NCBI RefSeq assembly: GCF_030232885.1
Contig: NZ_JASPGD010000007.1
Location: forward strand, 48,943-112,942
Direction of reading: 5' to 3'
DNA length: 64,000 bases
Source: Corynebacterium sp. MSK297
Lineage (GTDB): Bacteria; Actinomycetota; Actinomycetes; Mycobacteriales; Mycobacteriaceae
Part shown: positions 53,403 through 62,243 of the stretch, piece after piece
Position numbering within the stretch: the first letter of the stretch is position 1
How the letters are laid out: every line of letters begins with the position of its first letter
Translations under genes and position numbers: made by a program
The notes under the pieces: generated by a model
Told to the model about the DNA's origin: nothing
The model's input: the letters and a program-made list of their open reading frames with translations, nothing else
Database searches by the model: none

Positions 53403-54533
53403 ATGACGGTACGACGGCTCCAGCAATTCGGCGAGACGATCTTTGCCACCATGACGCAGCTGGCGAATGACTACGATGCGATCAATCTTGGGCAGGGATT
53501 TCCTGACTCCGACGGACCAGAGCGAATGCTAGAAATAGCCCAGCACAATATCGCGTCTGGCAATAATCAGTACGCACCGCTGCGTGGGCTACCTGTGCTT
53601 GTCGAAGCCATCGCCACAAAATATGACGTTCCTACTGACCACGTCGTGATTACAGCAGGTGCGACAGAGGCAATCAGCGCCACCGTCCTAGGGCTAGTGG
53701 AACCAGGGCAAGAAGTCATTGTCCTGGAGCCATATTACGACGCATATATTGCTGCAATTGCTCTTGCCGACGCCACCCGCGTGGCGGTCCCGCTCAAGGC
53801 CTCTGAAAACACATGGGATATTGATATCGACGCGGTGGCCGAAGCAATCACTGACAAGACCGCGATGATTGTGCTCAATACTCCGCACAACCCGACCGGT
53901 GCTGTCTTGAGCAAAGAAGCACTAGCCGAAATCGCGGAACTATGCACGGAGAACGATCTGCTGGTTTTGGCTGATGAAGTTTATGAAAATCTGGTTTATA
54001 CCGATGCTGAGCACGTGTCTATTGCATCCTTGCCCGGAATGGCTGAACGCACGGTGACCGTCTCGTCTGCGGCTAAGTCTTATAACTGCACTGGTTGGAA
54101 AACGGGGTGGGCAATCGCACAACCACATTTACTGGATGGAGTAATTAAGGCGAAGCAGTTTACGACCTTCGTTTCGACGACTCCATTTCAGCCGGCCGTG
54201 GCGCATGCGCTATTGCACGAAGATGATTGGCTAGATGCCATGGTCGATGAACTCGATGAATGCCGAAAAATTCTTGTAAGAGGATTAGAGACTGCTGGGT
54301 TTACGGTCCATGACACACGAGGGACGTATTACGTGGTCGCCGATGTTGCTTCTTCTGGAATGAACGGCGAAGAGTTCTGTAAGCATTTGCCTATCGACAA
54401 AGGTGTTGCCGCTATCCCGTTGTCGGCATTCACCGATAACCCGGAGCCCTGGAAAAATAAGGTGCGCTTCGCTTTTTGTAAACGACCAGAAATTATTCGT
54501 GAAGCAGTAAGCAGGTTAAATATCAGACGTTAA
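53403..54533 (+). CDS. PLP-dependent class I/II aminotransferase (Rv0858c/YbdL-like)
   Basis: 376 residues from the ATG at 53403, with GGAGG six bases upstream. Fold-type I aminotransferase: NLGQGFPDSDGP (about 27-38), NTPHNPTGAVLSKEALAEI (about 160-178), LADEVYENLVYTDAEH (about 190-205), and the PLP lysine in SSAAKSYNCTGWKTGWAIA (about 220-238). The GQGFPD opening and NCTGWKTGW motif match the kynurenine/methionine aminotransferase-like group that also includes mycobacterial Rv0858c (DapC candidate). The amino donor is uncertain. It ends in a small hairpin. Confidence 0.9.
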   Translation: MTVRRLQQFGETIFATMTQLANDYDAINLGQGFPDSDGPERMLEIAQHNIASGNNQYAPLRGLPVLVEAIATKYDVPTDHVVITAGATEAISATVLGLVEPGQEVIVLEPYYDAYIAAIALADATRVAVPLKASENTWDIDIDAVAEAITDKTAMIVLNTPHNPTGAVLSKEALAEIAELCTENDLLVLADEVYENLVYTDAEHVSIASLPGMAERTVTVSSAAKSYNCTGWKTGWAIAQPHLLDGVIKAKQFTTFVSTTPFQPAVAHALLHEDDWLDAMVDELDECRKILVRGLETAGFTVHDTRGTYYVVADVASSGMNGEEFCKHLPIDKGVAAIPLSAFTDNPEPWKNKVRFAFCKRPEIIREAVSRLNIRR

Positions 54534-54566
54534 ACCGCTAGCGAGAACACAGGACTCATACTCCTA

Positions 54567-54581
54567 GCCCCATGCTGGGGC
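54567..54581 (+). terminator. weak terminator hairpin after the aminotransferase
   Basis: GCCCCA-TGC-TGGGGC stem-loop about 34 bases after the stop, followed by a T-rich stretch (AGGTTATGTTTATTT). Confidence 0.4.
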
Positions 54582-54662
54582 AGGTTATGTTTATTTGCGT
54601 TCCTTCTGCCGTGCGGCAGTGAAACTAGTCGCTGGTTTCGGTATGGCTTGTTTTCGTCCCTG

Positions 54663-54806
54663 TCTGACAATGACCCGGTCGACGGTGATCCCACGTGCAC
54701 CGAACAAGGCCACCGAACAAGGCCACCGCCCGCCGCAGTACGCCACTTACCGTCACCGCCCTTTCATCGTCGTGGATTTCGGCGTACGCCACCCGGGAGT
54801 AGTCGC
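54663..54806 (-). pseudogene. IS481-family transposase fragment
   Basis: On the minus strand the reading GDYSRVAYAEIHDDERAVTVSGVLRRAVALFG continues as ARGITVDRV once a 13-base tandem duplication is removed. This matches the DDE integrase core of IS481 transposases (the DxSRxAYxE...FLxRAxxFFxxxGIxVxRV pattern). Neither end of the element is present. It abuts the 3' end of the GC-rich ECF operon. Confidence 0.6.
54698..54723. repeat. 13-base tandem duplication inside the IS481 fragment
   Basis: Two adjacent copies of CACCGAACAAGGC. Removing one restores the transposase reading frame. Confidence 0.8.
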
Positions 54807-54833
54807 CGACGACGCTCGGATTCGGCGGCCCCA

Positions 54834-56330
54834 TCACCGCGGGCCTGGTGTTCGGCGCGCTGGGACGCACGGGCCCGGTGCGGTGAGGGGGAACTCGAAG
54901 TCCCCGATCATGTCCACCAATTCCCGATCATGGGTGACCAGGACGACCACCGCGCCGCGGTCCGCGCAACGCCGGATCACGCCGGCCATGCTCTCCATCG
55001 CCCGCAAATCCAGGCCCGAGGTCGGCTCATCGAAGATGATCACATCGGCCCCGCGCCCTTCTTCCCCGCCGAGCACGGCCGTCGCCACGGCGAGGCGCTG
55101 CCGCTGCCCGCCGGAAAGGCTCAACGGGTGCCGTTCCCCCATGCCGCCGAGCCCGAGTTCGGCGAGAACCACCTCGGACTCCTCGGCAGACGGTTTCGCA
55201 CGACCCAGGGAAAGCTCCTCGGTGACCGAAACCCCGAAAAGCTGGCGGTTGACGTCTTGCATCACTGCTGAACAGCGGCGACGTCGTTCGCGGCGCGACA
55301 GTGCTTTCCCGTCCAAGACGACGGAACCCTCGGCGCGGCACAATCCCACCAGCACTTGCACGAGCGTCGACTTTCCCACGCCATTCGGGCCGGTGACGCA
55401 GGTGATCGCACCGCGTGGTGCAGTCGCCTCGTCGATCGTCCACAACCGACGGCCATCGCGCACCGCCGACAAACCACGCAGCTCCAGGCCGCCCACATCC
55501 GCCGGGGCAGGAGGTGCTGGCAACGGATCCGAAGCGGGGGCAACAAGGCTGCGCAACCCCGCGTCACGGCGCTCGCCTTCGCCTATTTCCCAGAACTCGG
55601 CCGCGGGACAGTCGGCCACCACCCGCCCGCGGCGCAGCTGGACCACGCGATCGACCAGGCCGCGAAGATAATGCAAACGATGCTCGGCAACGAGGATCGT
55701 CGCACCGGCACCCTTCAGGCGGGCCAGGGCCTCGGCGACCGCCTGGGTGGAGGCGTCATCGAGATTGGCGGTCGGCTCGTCAAGCAGGAACAGGCTGGGG
55801 CGCGAAACCACGGCAGACGCCAGAGCGACCCGCTGGCGCTCCCCTCCGGACAGTTCCCCCATCCGCCGATCGAGCAGGTGGGCGAGGTCGAGAAGATCCA
55901 CTGCGGCGTCGATGCGCCGCAGAATCTCCTCCCGCGGCACACCCTGGTTGGAAGCGCCGAAGGCAATCTCCGAAAGGACGTCGGTGGCGAAGAACTGGGT
56001 GCGGGGGTTCTGGAACACCGTGGCCGTCACCCGTCCCGCTTCGGCCAATTCGACCGCGGCCGGCTCCAGTCCGTCGACCTTCACGTCGCCGCCGATGCGC
56101 GCGGGGCGAATGTGCGGGATGAAACCGTTGAGCGCATTGACCAGAGACGACTTGCCCGAGCCGGAACCACCGGTGACGAGCACCATCTCACCCGGTCGCA
56201 CCCGGATGTCGATCGAATCCAGCAACGTTGCGGTGACCGCTTCAGGGGTTTGCCCGACAGTCGAACCCTGCGCACCACCGGCCTCACCCGGCGCTTCGAC
56301 GGCAATGCTGAGATTCTTGACCTCGATCAT
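54834..56330 (-). CDS. ECF transporter double ATPase (fused CbiO/EcfA-EcfA')
   Basis: 498 residues with two ABC ATPase domains in one chain, as EcfA and EcfA' fused. Domain 1: Walker A TGGSGSGKSS (about 53-62), signature ELSGGERQRVALASA, Walker B LFLLDEPTANLD. Domain 2 (about 268-480): Walker A TGPNGVGKST, signature SLSGGQRQRLAVATA, Walker B VIIFDEPTSGLD. All motifs are intact. It powers the T/S components encoded just upstream, overlapping the T gene by four bases. The C-terminal tail after LVTHDRELVDMIG is Pro/Arg rich and ends near transposon debris, so the last 20 residues may be altered. It is markedly GC-rich compared with the core genes. Confidence 0.9.
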   Translation of the reverse strand: MIEVKNLSIAVEAPGEAGGAQGSTVGQTPEAVTATLLDSIDIRVRPGEMVLVTGGSGSGKSSLVNALNGFIPHIRPARIGGDVKVDGLEPAAVELAEAGRVTATVFQNPRTQFFATDVLSEIAFGASNQGVPREEILRRIDAAVDLLDLAHLLDRRMGELSGGERQRVALASAVVSRPSLFLLDEPTANLDDASTQAVAEALARLKGAGATILVAEHRLHYLRGLVDRVVQLRRGRVVADCPAAEFWEIGEGERRDAGLRSLVAPASDPLPAPPAPADVGGLELRGLSAVRDGRRLWTIDEATAPRGAITCVTGPNGVGKSTLVQVLVGLCRAEGSVVLDGKALSRRERRRRCSAVMQDVNRQLFGVSVTEELSLGRAKPSAEESEVVLAELGLGGMGERHPLSLSGGQRQRLAVATAVLGGEEGRGADVIIFDEPTSGLDLRAMESMAGVIRRCADRGAVVVLVTHDRELVDMIGDFEFPLTAPGPCVPARRTPGPR

Positions 56331-57043
56331 CCGATTTTCTCCTTCACCGCTAACGCCACGACCACCGCGACGATCACCATCGCCACGACGTCGGGGAACC
56401 CCACGCGCAACTCCACCACCGATGTCGGCTTCCGCTGGGACCCCAGGCCGCGCAGCAGGGCGGAGGCGGAAAGCTCGTCACCCGTGCGCAGGGACGTGGC
56501 CACCAGCGGCACCACCGCGTGACGCACCGCGATGATGGGATGCAACAGCAGCGACGCCCCGGAAGAGACGACTCCCCGAAGCACCAGATTGTCGCGGATC
56601 GTCCTCGCGTCGTCGACGACAACGGGGAGGAAACGGACGGCCACCGCCGAGGGCACGGCGAGGATGCGCGGCACTCGGGCCCACCCCAGGAACGCCTGCA
56701 GGGCACCGGTCGTGATGCCGCCGATGACCGCCCAGGCGATGACACTGACGACGGCGAAGCGGTACGTGAAGCTCATGGCGAACAGCAGCACCGTCAGGAC
56801 CTCCGCGGTAGTGCCCTCCGCGGCGGGCAGGACCACATGGCCGAGGGCCAGCACCAGCATTTCGGCCAGGCCCATGACGATGGCCGCGACCGGCCGCAGG
56901 GCGGCAACCAAGCAGATCACCGCCACCACGGCACCGGTGATTTCCATCAGCTCGGTTCCGACGGTCAGCAGGGCGGCGTCGACGACGACAAGGCCGATCA
57001 GGGCCACCCTCGGATCGAGCTTCTCGATCGGCGTGACTCTCAC
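56327..57043 (-). CDS. ECF transporter T component (CbiQ/EcfT family)
   Basis: 238 residues from the GTG at 57043, which overlaps the stop of the S-component gene as GTGA. Five to six hydrophobic helices are present. EcfT coupling-helix motifs ILAVPSAVAVRFLPVVVDDARTIRDNLVLRG (about 120-150) and VATSLRTGDELSASALLRGLGSQ, which contains an Ala-Arg-Gly-like coupling motif (about 180-205), are present. It links the ATPase to the substrate-binding S component. It starts four bases into the preceding gene and ends four bases into the ATPase gene, so the three are tightly coupled. Confidence 0.87.
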   Translation of the reverse strand: MRVTPIEKLDPRVALIGLVVVDAALLTVGTELMEITGAVVAVICLVAALRPVAAIVMGLAEMLVLALGHVVLPAAEGTTAEVLTVLLFAMSFTYRFAVVSVIAWAVIGGITTGALQAFLGWARVPRILAVPSAVAVRFLPVVVDDARTIRDNLVLRGVVSSGASLLLHPIIAVRHAVVPLVATSLRTGDELSASALLRGLGSQRKPTSVVELRVGFPDVVAMVIVAVVVALAVKEKIG

Positions 57044-57666
57044 AGGCCCGCGCGAGAGAAATAGGAGCGCAGCGCCCACTGCCCCAGCCATCCGCCGAAC
57101 AGGGCGGCCACGAAGCAGATCGCCGTCAGCGCGAGCACCATCGGAGTCGACAGGAATTCGCCGAAGGCCCGCGCCCACTCGGCGTTCGCGCCCTGCGTGT
57201 AGCGGGCGAGGATATCGTCGCGCATGAACAGCAGCGGCAGGACATTACCCATCGGGTAGATGCCAAAGAACGCGTACCCCAGGATGGTGCGTTTCGGATC
57301 GGAGTAATTGCCGCTGCGGATGATCAGATCGGCGATCAAACCGAAGACCAGCGCGAACAGCACCGACACAAGGTGATGACCGAAGAGGGTGAAGATCAGC
57401 GCCAACAGCGTGGCCATGACGGTCACCGGGCCGAAGTGATTGATTCGCCGGATGAACAGGGCGAAGGGGATGCCGATGATGATGACGGCGAGCACGGCGC
57501 CGAACGGCTGGATCTGCGGCCCGAATACGCCGATGATGTTGCACAGGAAATTGATGACCGCGATGATCACCGTGAATACGCCGACGGCGACGAGTTCGCC
57601 GCCCGTAGACCCTCCCTTCACCGCTCCCTTGGACGATTCCCGATTGACGTCCTTCTTCGTTGACAT
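57040..57666 (-). CDS. MptD-type ECF transporter S component
   Basis: 208 residues from the ATG at 57666, which has AAGGAG five bases upstream. A hydrophilic N-terminal tail is followed by about six hydrophobic helices (VAVGVFTVIIAVINFLCNII onward). The core includes GHHLVSVLFALVFGLIADLIIRSGNYSDPKRTILGYAFFGIYPMGNVLPLLF (about 95-146), typical of the Trep_Strep/MptD S-component family. The S component determines substrate. For this family the substrate is not established, but association with YbtP/YbtQ-like ABC proteins suggests a metal chelate. It lies 81 bases after the second ABC gene. Confidence 0.82.
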   Translation of the reverse strand: MSTKKDVNRESSKGAVKGGSTGGELVAVGVFTVIIAVINFLCNIIGVFGPQIQPFGAVLAVIIIGIPFALFIRRINHFGPVTVMATLLALIFTLFGHHLVSVLFALVFGLIADLIIRSGNYSDPKRTILGYAFFGIYPMGNVLPLLFMRDDILARYTQGANAEWARAFGEFLSTPMVLALTAICFVAALFGGWLGQWALRSYFSRAGL

Positions 57667-57747
57667 TGCACTCCTTGAGTCCGTTGCTTCTTTTCGCATA
57701 GGTGGTTCCTTGAAATCTTAACTACTTGACCACCACTATTCCTAGCC

Positions 57748-59487
57748 TTACCTTTCTTTACCGATGTTCCAGTGACCGGCATCCTCTCGCAGCGACCAAA
57801 ACCGCCGGTAGCGCTCGTCCGAAGCCGCCAATTCATCGTGGGTGCCCGACGCGGCGATGCGCCCGTCGTCAAGCAGAAGAATGCGGTTGGCGCCGCGAAT
57901 CGTCTCCAGCTGGTGGGCGATCACCAGGACGGTCGCGTCACGGGACAAATCGTCCAGGGCAACGGTGACGGCACGGCGGGTCGAGGGGTCCAGGGCACTG
58001 CTCGGTTCGTCACACAGCACCACCGGCGCCCGCCGCAGAAGCGCGCGGGCAATGGACACGCGCTGACGCTCACCGCCGGAGAGCAACTGACCGCCCTCCC
58101 CGACGCGCGTCCGCCAGCCATCGGGCAACCGGTCGGCGATCTCGGTGACGTGCGCGCGGCGGGCGGCGTCGAGGATCTCGTCGCGGGAAGCGTCTTCCCT
58201 CCCCAGCGCGATGTTGGCCCACAAGGTGTCGTCGAAGAGGTACACGTCCTGGAAAATCATGGAAACGTGCTGGTAAAGATCTTCGGTCGCCATATCGCGC
58301 ACATCGACCCCGCCGATGCGCACCGCTCCCCCGTCGATGTCCCACAGGCGCGCGATGAGGCGCATGAGCGTCGTCTTGCCCGAACCCGATGCCCCCACCA
58401 GTGCCGTGGAGGAGCGGTCGTCGATGCGGGCGCTGACGCCATCAAGGACGAGGGGGGCGTCGTCGCCGGTCCCGTAGCGGAAGGCGACGTCGTCGAACTC
58501 GATGTCGGCGGTCGGCGGGAACGCGATCGGCTGAGTCGGCTCCGGCATGGTCGGGGTCTCCAACAGCTCGCGTACGTCGTCGATCTCGGCCTCGGACTGG
58601 TGCAGCGCGGTCTGCAGCGACGACACGATCCACAACGGACCGGCCGCCAGGGTGACCAGGCCGACGAGAACCACCGCGCGAACGGGATCGGAACCGCCCG
58701 CGACGGTCCACACCGCCAGCGCCGCGACGCAGCCCAGCACCGTTTGGATGACGAACCCCTGAAGCACCATTCCTCCCAGGGACAGCCACAGGGCGCTGCG
58801 GCCGGCGGCCCGCTGCTTTTCGACGGCCCGCGTCAGCGGCGGATAGTCGTCGGCGATGCCCGCGGCGCGCAACACCTGCTGCCGGCTCGCGAACTCCAGC
58901 AGCCGCAGGTCGGTATCGGTGCGCACCCCGCGCACGCGCTCTTCCCCGGCCGATTCCCACTTCGACGCCAACCCCGACGTCAACCACAGAACGGGGGCGG
59001 CGACGATCATCGCGAGGCCGATCCGCCAGTCGATGAACAGGGTGAGGATCGCAATGGTCGCAGGCATGGCGATATAGCCGACCAACGGGGCCAGGACGTC
59101 CATCGCCGCCGTCGCCACGAATATGGTTCCGCGCACGGCGGTGTGCGAGACGCGTCCCTGCGTCTCGGGCGTGAACCAGCTCAGCGGCAGGTGCACCAAA
59201 CGACCGCCGAGGCCCCGGTGCATCGACCGGATGATCCCGAGGGATCCGGCGACCCCGGACCAGGTAGACACTCCGACGAGCACGGCATGGATCAGCCACA
59301 CGACGGCGAGGACGATCAAAGCCCGGACGGCGCCCGACCAGTCGCCACGGAACACCGCGGTGAGCACCGGGATGATGCACAGGACGGTGACGCCCTGGGC
59401 GACGCCGGACAGCAGCCCCAAGATCACCGAACGGATGAGGAGGGTCCGGTCCGCGCCCCCGGACAGGGCAAGCAGTGCGCGTATCAT
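57748..59487 (-). CDS. ABC transporter half (YbtQ/IrtB-like)
   Basis: 579 residues from the ATG at 59487, which overlaps the upstream stop as ATGA. Six-helix type IV membrane domain (about 15-320) and ATPase domain. Walker A VGASGSGKTT, Q-loop MIFQDVYLFDDTLWANI, signature LLSGGERQRVSIARALL, Walker B VVLCDEPSSALD and H-loop VLVIAHQLETI are all intact. The pairing of two such exporter-fold halves with no separate substrate-binding protein is the arrangement of YbtPQ and IrtAB, which import iron-siderophore complexes. Import is therefore likely, but export cannot be ruled out. Confidence 0.88.
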   Translation of the reverse strand: MIRALLALSGGADRTLLIRSVILGLLSGVAQGVTVLCIIPVLTAVFRGDWSGAVRALIVLAVVWLIHAVLVGVSTWSGVAGSLGIIRSMHRGLGGRLVHLPLSWFTPETQGRVSHTAVRGTIFVATAAMDVLAPLVGYIAMPATIAILTLFIDWRIGLAMIVAAPVLWLTSGLASKWESAGEERVRGVRTDTDLRLLEFASRQQVLRAAGIADDYPPLTRAVEKQRAAGRSALWLSLGGMVLQGFVIQTVLGCVAALAVWTVAGGSDPVRAVVLVGLVTLAAGPLWIVSSLQTALHQSEAEIDDVRELLETPTMPEPTQPIAFPPTADIEFDDVAFRYGTGDDAPLVLDGVSARIDDRSSTALVGASGSGKTTLMRLIARLWDIDGGAVRIGGVDVRDMATEDLYQHVSMIFQDVYLFDDTLWANIALGREDASRDEILDAARRAHVTEIADRLPDGWRTRVGEGGQLLSGGERQRVSIARALLRRAPVVLCDEPSSALDPSTRRAVTVALDDLSRDATVLVIAHQLETIRGANRILLLDDGRIAASGTHDELAASDERYRRFWSLREDAGHWNIGKER

Positions 59488-61313
59488 TCCATGTCCTTCC
59501 ACATGCGGGCGTAGAGCCCGTCTTCGGCGAGAAGTTCATCGTGGGTGCCCTGCTCGACCAGCCGTCCGCCATCCATGACCAGAATGCGCTGCGCATCCTT
59601 GACGGTCGTCAGCCGATGGGCGATGACCAGGACGGCGCGCCCGGCGGTGAGCCGGTTCAGCCCCTCCTGCACGGCGGCCTCCGATTCGGGGTCGGTCGCC
59701 GACGTCGCCTCGTCGAGCACCAGCACCGGGGTATCGGCGAGCAGGGTGCGGGCGATCGCCACACGCTGCGCCTCGCCGCCGGAAAGACGCGCGTCCTGTC
59801 CGACCACGGAGTCGTAGCCGCGCGGCAGCTCCTCGATGCGGTCGTGGATGTTGGCGGCACGGGCGGCATCGAGGACCTGGTCGTCGGTCGCGTCAGGGAC
59901 CGCGAGGCGAATGTTGTCCGCGATGCTGATCGACAGCAACTGCGGATCCTGGAACACCGTCCCCACGGTCCGGCGCATCACTTCCGGATCAATGTCGCGC
60001 ACGTCCACTCCGCCGATGCGCACGGTGCCGGAGTCGGGGTCACGGAAACGGGCAGCCAGCGCAGCCACCGTGGATTTGCCGGAACCGGATGGGCCCACCA
60101 GCGCGGTGACGCCGCCTGCGGGGATGGCGGCGCTGACGCCGACGACGGCCGGGTTGCCGGGATCGTAGGCGAACGTGACATCCGCAAACTCCACCGCATG
60201 GCCGTCCGGCTGGGCGGGGACGTCGGCGACCGGCAGCTCGTCGGCGTCGAGTATCTCGCAGATGCGGCGGGCTGCGTCTATCGCCTGCTCGAGCGCACGG
60301 TTGCTCACCGCCACTGTCTGCATGGCCGCGGGCGACAGCATCGCGATGATGGTCACGACCAGCAGGTCGGACGGCCGACTCCACCCGGCATGGACGAACC
60401 ACAGGCCGAAAGCGATCTCGATGACGCCGGCCGTCGCCGCAGACAAGAAGACCACCGCGACCGAATGGGCGCGCATCTGCGGGCAGATCATGTCGGCGAA
60501 CTCGCGGAGGAACCTCTCGGATTTTTCGGTGAACCGGCGCGACCCCTGGCCCGCCTTGCCGAAGATCTTCAAAACGGCGATGCCGTTGACGTATTCGACG
60601 ATTGTCTCCGACACCCCAGCGAGCCCTTCATGGATCCTGTCCATCACCTGGGCGTTCGACCGGGGCGCCAGTGCGGTGTAGACGACGGCGTACAGCACCG
60701 CGGGAATCATCGCCACCAGGCCCAGGCGCCAGTCCAGGATGAAACACACCACCAGGCTCGCCAAGGGAGTGCACACGCCCGCGACGAGCTCGACGATGGT
60801 GTGCGCGACGAGCTGATGCAGCGAGTCCACGTCATTTTGGATCAGCTGGCGGACGCGGCCCGATGATCGCTCGTCGAACCAGCCGAGGGGCAGCCGCGCC
60901 AGCTTCGCCGCCAACCCGAGGCGCAGACGAGCCTGCAGGTCGACGTCCGCGATGTGGGAAATCAGCAGGGCCACCGCGCCGAGCGTGATCGACGACCCCA
61001 ACGCGATGAGGAACAGAAAAAGCGGCCCCTTCGAAGCATCCCAGTCCGCACCACCGCTCACCAGCCGGACCGCGAGCTCAGCCAGCGCGAGAAACTGCAC
61101 CGCGGACAGCACCGAGCCGAGGACCTGCAGCACCACCGCCACCGCGATCCATGGCATGACCGGTTTGATAGTCCGCAGGCTGACCGCACCCGCCGATGCC
61201 GTGTCTTCCATCGGCCCTGTTCTATGCTCCTCCTGCACCCGCCCGTTCGTCGCCACGCTCACGTTGTCTTGCTGCAACTCATTGTCATTAAGGTCAGCAC
61301 TTCTTGCGTTCAT
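59484..61313 (-). CDS. ABC transporter half (YbtP/IrtA-like), first gene of the ECF operon
   Basis: 609 residues in this frame. The first 40 are hydrophilic, and an ATG at 61211 (MEDTASAG) is an alternative start. A six-helix membrane domain (about 48-330) is followed by an ATPase domain with Walker A VGPSGSGKST, Q-loop TVFQDPQLLSISIADNI, signature RLSGGEAQRVAIARTLL, Walker B VLVLDEATSATD and H-loop VLVIAHRLTTV, all intact. There is no N-terminal siderophore-interaction (SIP) domain as in IrtA. It is coupled to the second half by an ATGA overlap. The tandem operator ends within two bases of this ATG, which argues either for a leaderless mRNA or for the later start. Confidence 0.88.
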   Translation of the reverse strand: MNARSADLNDNELQQDNVSVATNGRVQEEHRTGPMEDTASAGAVSLRTIKPVMPWIAVAVVLQVLGSVLSAVQFLALAELAVRLVSGGADWDASKGPLFLFLIALGSSITLGAVALLISHIADVDLQARLRLGLAAKLARLPLGWFDERSSGRVRQLIQNDVDSLHQLVAHTIVELVAGVCTPLASLVVCFILDWRLGLVAMIPAVLYAVVYTALAPRSNAQVMDRIHEGLAGVSETIVEYVNGIAVLKIFGKAGQGSRRFTEKSERFLREFADMICPQMRAHSVAVVFLSAATAGVIEIAFGLWFVHAGWSRPSDLLVVTIIAMLSPAAMQTVAVSNRALEQAIDAARRICEILDADELPVADVPAQPDGHAVEFADVTFAYDPGNPAVVGVSAAIPAGGVTALVGPSGSGKSTVAALAARFRDPDSGTVRIGGVDVRDIDPEVMRRTVGTVFQDPQLLSISIADNIRLAVPDATDDQVLDAARAANIHDRIEELPRGYDSVVGQDARLSGGEAQRVAIARTLLADTPVLVLDEATSATDPESEAAVQEGLNRLTAGRAVLVIAHRLTTVKDAQRILVMDGGRLVEQGTHDELLAEDGLYARMWKDME

Positions 61314-61314
61314 A

Positions 61315-61360
61315 GTAAGCCTATTCTTACTTAAATTACAAAGTAAGGCTATTCTTACTT
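61315..61360 (-). promoter_or_regulatory. tandem palindromic operators of the ECF/ABC operon
   Basis: Two near-identical inverted repeats offset by 27 bases. 61341-61360 is AAGTAAG-N6-CTTACTT (7/7) and 61315-61332 is AGTAAG-N6-CTTACT (6/6), each followed by TTAAA. They directly precede the first gene. The match to the DtxR consensus is only about 12 of 19 by hand, so a DtxR-like or other metal regulator is a guess. A dimeric repressor binding twice, cooperatively, is the simplest reading. Confidence 0.6.
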
Positions 61361-61370
61361 AAAATCGGTG

Positions 61371-61452
61371 CAGGCGCAACGCCCGGATCCGGGAAAGCGC
61401 CCGCCATCCGGAAAGTCAACTAACAGTTCCCAGGTGCCAGCTCCGCCACATG
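61371..61452. other. short spacer
   Basis: GC-rich spacer between the operator region and the outer IS3 end; nothing recognised. Confidence 0.25.
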
Positions 61453-61888
61453 GGGTTGCCCACAAATCGTGGACACGTAGTTAAGCCGCTTAGGGATTAA
61501 GCAGCGATTTTCTCCCTATCCTTTTGATCAGCAATCCGAGCTTCGAAATCGACGGGACTGATCATCCCGATAGCTGAGTGGCGACGGCACCGGTTGTAGA
61601 CAATCTCAATCCAGCAAGCCACCGCCTTCCCGGCCTCATCACGGGTTCGCCATTTCCTCCGGTCATAGAATTCGGTCTTCAATGTCGACCAGAACGACTC
61701 AGCCATCGCGTTATCAAAGCACACTCCAGTACGGCCGACCGATTGAGCAATACCTAGTTGCTGGCAGACATTCCACAATTGTTCACTCGTGAACTGAGTG
61801 CCACGATCTGCGTGTAATACCACCCCATCGGGTACGTCACCACGCAGGGTATAAGCCATGCGCAGTGCACGTTCAACCAGGTAAGGGA
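61453..61888 (-). mobile_element. truncated IS3-family element (outer), OrfB C-terminal part
   Basis: The 3' end of an IS3 transposase on the minus strand (61497-61888). It has VLHADRGTQFTSEQLWNVCQQLGI, FDNAMAESFWSTLKTE (the second Asp and the Glu of the DDE triad) and YNRCRRHSAIGMISPVDFE. The element end GTGTCCACGATTTGTGGGCA lies at about 61457-61476. The N-terminal part has been lost where the inner IS3 inserted, and no continuation is seen on the other side. Confidence 0.8.
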
Positions 61889-61957
61889 CCTGACCCCTGT
61901 TTGGTGGACACCTGATACCCAACCCAGTCGGGCTGGAAAGAAAGGTAATCTACCACC

Positions 61958-62243
61958 ATGTCCAGGTATTCCGAAGAGTTCAAACGCGATGCCGTGGCCC
62001 TGTATGAAAACAATGAGGAACTCTCACTGGGCACAGCATCAGTCCAGCTCAGTATCAACCGAGTCTCGCTACATTCATGGGTCAAAAAGTACGGCACCGG
62101 AAAGCGTTCCCGCATCAAAGCCGTGCACGATAAAGCCCGAGCGGCGAATGATTCTGAGCGAATCCGGCAGTGAGACAAAGGAAGTCTCTAAGCTGCGCGA
62201 AGAACGCGATATTCTGCGCAAGGCTGCCAAATATTTTGCTTAA
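61958..62243 (+). pseudogene. IS3 OrfA, frameshifted
   Basis: Begins MSRYSEEFKRDAVALYENNEELSLG with a helix-turn-helix (VSLHSWVKKYGTG). At about 62171 a TGA stop and frame change interrupt it. The downstream leucine-zipper part (KEVSKLREERDILRKAAKYFA) continues in another frame. Confidence 0.8.

Noticed and set aside
57772..59514. 580-residue plus-strand open frame in the GC-rich block
   Set aside because: Antisense to an ABC gene with all motifs; long spurious frames are expected at high GC, and the translation is Arg/Gly/His/Asp rich with no domain.
59475..60866. 463-residue plus-strand open frame
   Set aside because: Antisense shadow of the first ABC half; biased composition and no motifs.
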